DNA from: Notoacmeibacter sp.
GTDB taxonomy: Bacteria > Pseudomonadota > Alphaproteobacteria > Rhizobiales > Rhizobiaceae
Assembly (NCBI GenBank): GCA_019912385.1
Contig: JAIOIW010000101.1
Coordinates: 1-49,346 of the forward strand
Reading direction: 5' to 3'
DNA: 49,346 nt
Every line of letters begins with the position of its first letter. Position 1 is the first letter of the stretch. Positions 47,779-49,346 of this stretch are shown here, piece after piece. The notes under the pieces are model-generated. The model was not told the origin of the DNA. It saw only the letters and a program-made list of their open reading frames with translations, and did not search any database. Both the position numbers and the translations under genes were made by a program.

Positions 47779-48390
47779 CTACGCCTTGACGCCGAGACGC
47801 TCAAGGTCATTCTTGAGCGTTTGCGCGTCCCTGAAATGCACCGCGTGCCAGCCGGCCGAGATCGCCCCGGCCACGTTCTTCTCGCTGTCGTCGATGAACA
47901 GCGTCGCCGCCGTTTCGAGATCGAACGCCGCGGCGTGATGGTTGTAGATTTCGACATCGGGTTTGATCAGCCCGATTTCGCCCGAAACGGTGATGCCGCG
48001 CGTCTTGTCGAGGAAATCGAACCGCTGCCGCGCTTCGCCGAACGTGTCGGCCGCAAAATTGGTCAGCAAGGTGACATCGTGCCCGGCATGCATCACCTTG
48101 TGCAGGATTTCGACGGTGCCGTCATAGGCATGGGGAACCATATCGTGCCAGCAGGCGCGGAAGGCGCGGATTTCTTCGCTCCAGTCGGGGTGCTCGGCGA
48201 TCAGCAGATCCTCCGCTTCGCGCCACGTGCGGCCGCGGTCCTGTTCCAGGTTCCATTCCGCGGTGCAGACATTTTCGAAGAACCATCGCCGCTTTTCAGG
48301 GTCGGGAATGATCTCGGCATAGGGAATGACCGGGTCGTAGTGAATGAGAACCCGTCCGATGTCGAAAACGATATGGCGTATCTCGCTCAT
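47779..48390 (-). CDS. HAD-family hydrolase, haloacid dehalogenase-like
   Basis: The 203-residue HAD protein has motif I FDIGRVLIHYD, where the second Asp of DxD is replaced by Gly-Arg, the Ser/Thr motif in LLTNFA, Lys in IGLIKPD and FIDDSEKN motif IV. The absence of the second Asp and WNLEQDRGRTWREAE cap fit the YihX/epoxide-hydrolase-N-like class of HAD phosphatases (alpha-D-glucose-1-phosphatase). The start overlaps the mutY stop by 4 nt (ATGA), so they are coupled. A mutY-HAD-ccrM neighbourhood recurs in rhizobia. Confidence 0.88.
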   Translation of the reverse strand: MSEIRHIVFDIGRVLIHYDPVIPYAEIIPDPEKRRWFFENVCTAEWNLEQDRGRTWREAEDLLIAEHPDWSEEIRAFRACWHDMVPHAYDGTVEILHKVMHAGHDVTLLTNFAADTFGEARQRFDFLDKTRGITVSGEIGLIKPDVEIYNHHAAAFDLETAATLFIDDSEKNVAGAISAGWHAVHFRDAQTLKNDLERLGVKA

Positions 48391-49346
48391 GGTCTCTTCT
48401 TGATTCCTGCTTTGGTCGCGCCGGGCATAGCGGCTTCGATTGCCTTTTTCATGACAGTCGGGAGCGCTTCCTGCGGAATGTCTCCGGCCGCCGCCCACCA
48501 GCCGTCCTGGAACGGGACGCGCTCCTCCAGGGCCGCGGTCCAGATCTCGAGCCGCAATTCGAAATGGGTGAAGACATGGACAATGGTTCCCGCCGCCCGC
48601 CAATCGGCCGCAAAGGGAGCGGCATCGCGGCCGGTTTCTCCATCCATTCGTGCGGACCAGGACGTGGTCGGAACGCCGGTCATGCCGGCAAGCAGGCCCT
48701 TGTCCGCCCGGCGGACCAGTAGCACTGAGCCGTCGCCGCAGCGGGCAACGAAGGCGCCGCCGCGCCGGACCGGTTTTGCGGCCTTTGGCAGGCGCATCGG
48801 GTAGCGCTCGGGATCGTCATTTGCTTCCAGTGCACGGCAATCGTCCCGCAGCGGGCAGTGCGGGCAGGTCGGGCGCTTCGGCGTGCAGGTCGTGGCCCCG
48901 AGATCCATCATCGCCTGCGCGAAATCGCCGGGGCGGCTTTCATCGAGTTTTGTGGACAGGAAATCGCGGATGGCGCCCTTGGCCTTGGAAAGCGGCGTGG
49001 CGATTGCCTGATGGCGTGTGACGACGCGTTCCACATTGCCGTCGATGACGATCGCCGGCCGCTGGAACGCGATCGCCGCGATCGCCGCCGCGGTATAGTC
49101 GCCGATGCCGGGTAAGGCGCGCAATTCGTCCTCGGTGTCGGGAAACCGGCCTCCGTGCTCATGCGCCACGACTTTCGCGCAAGCCTTCAGGTTGCGGGCG
49201 CGGGCATAGTAGCCGAGCCCGGCCCAGGCCTTCATGACATCGTCATTTGATGCGTCTGCGAGATCGCGGACCGTCGGCCATCGTGTGATGAAGGTTTCGA
49301 AATAGGACCTGACCGCCGCCACGGTTGTTTGTTGCAGCATGATTTC
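48387..49346 (-). CDS. mutY: A/G-specific adenine DNA glycosylase MutY, 5' end outside window
   Basis: Removes adenine opposite 8-oxoguanine. The visible 319 residues start inside the N-terminal motif SEIMLQQTTV and continue beyond the window, so about 35 residues are missing. The HhH-GPD core has LPGIGDYTAAAIAAIAF and the catalytic Asp in VIDGNVERV. The [4Fe-4S] loop is CTPKRPTCPHCPLRDDC with four Cys spaced 6-2-5. The C-terminal NUDIX-like domain (about 210-310) reads 8-oxoG. It is coupled by ATGA overlap to the HAD gene downstream. Confidence 0.95.
   Translation of the reverse strand, partial: EIMLQQTTVAAVRSYFETFITRWPTVRDLADASNDDVMKAWAGLGYYARARNLKACAKVVAHEHGGRFPDTEDELRALPGIGDYTAAAIAAIAFQRPAIVIDGNVERVVTRHQAIATPLSKAKGAIRDFLSTKLDESRPGDFAQAMMDLGATTCTPKRPTCPHCPLRDDCRALEANDDPERYPMRLPKAAKPVRRGGAFVARCGDGSVLLVRRADKGLLAGMTGVPTTSWSARMDGETGRDAAPFAADWRAAGTIVHVFTHFELRLEIWTAALEERVPFQDGWWAAAGDIPQEALPTVMKKAIEAAMPGATKAGIKKRP

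Overview
The window looks like chromosomal core DNA from a GC-rich alphaproteobacterium of the order Hyphomicrobiales (Rhizobiales). The grounds are a complete ctaC-ctaD-ctaB-coxF-ctaG-ctaE cytochrome oxidase cluster with DUF983, SURF1, ispH, thrB and rnhA downstream, a CcrM-type GANTC methyltransferase, a DUF6101 gene facing ubiA, a PQQL/MPP-type M16 protease beside thrC, and a dispersed-repeat-like hairpin of the kind common in rhizobial intergenic DNA. Genus cannot be fixed by reading alone. I see no rRNA, tRNA, CRISPR array, prophage or complete insertion sequence.

Layout. 1-5285: a cut-off membrane protein, an exported unknown protein, Sua5 (tRNA t6A), a D-lactate/2-hydroxyglutarate-type FAD dehydrogenase, DUF6101 and ubiA. 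5365-6340: a divergent HxlR regulator / carboxymuconolactone decarboxylase-like pair that shares a long operator. 6446-12530: purD, arsC-like reductase, a DmdC-type acyl-CoA dehydrogenase, an enoyl-CoA hydratase with a MerR/LiuR-like promoter, a YrdB-like membrane protein and a PAS-GGDEF cyclase. 12798-20951: pdxH, a 17-kDa-type lipoprotein, a CbpA-like DnaJ, fabI, a histidine phosphatase, DUF1344, aroC, a histone-deacetylase-family hydrolase, xseB, pirin and a small exported protein. 21001-25776: two RNA methyltransferases (TlyA, RumA-like) converging on sirtuin, tldD and an IalB-family gene.

26141-35116 is the respiratory and biosynthetic block: aa3 oxidase subunits II, I and III with heme O synthase, CoxF and CtaG, then DUF983, SURF1, IspH, ThrB and RNase HI. 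A hairpin after ctaD and a terminator-like hairpin after ctaE probably split the cluster into expression segments. 35092-38362 carries a LysE exporter with a divergent Lrp regulator, a peroxiredoxin, a DsbD-alpha-like protein and YqgE/AlgH. 38384-44864 (all minus) holds a large membrane GGDEF-EAL protein, a GNAT acetyltransferase, an M16 protease and thrC. 45005-49346 holds a lipoprotein, two HAD hydrolases, ccrM and mutY (cut by the window edge).

Most of this is conserved housekeeping DNA, and I found no convincing new multigene system. The best leads are regulatory and structural: (i) a 264-bp element with 27/31-identical inverted ends lies between the GNAT and GGDEF-EAL genes and supplies the end of one and the annotated start of the other; (ii) a 19-bp-arm operator overlaps the hxlR start codon; (iii) a perfect 16-bp palindrome sits inside a 19-bp promoter spacer before the enoyl-CoA hydratase; (iv) the first gene is open only if an ATT start is used; (v) strong hairpins lie inside the cta cluster; (vi) a CtrA-like box lies before ccrM.
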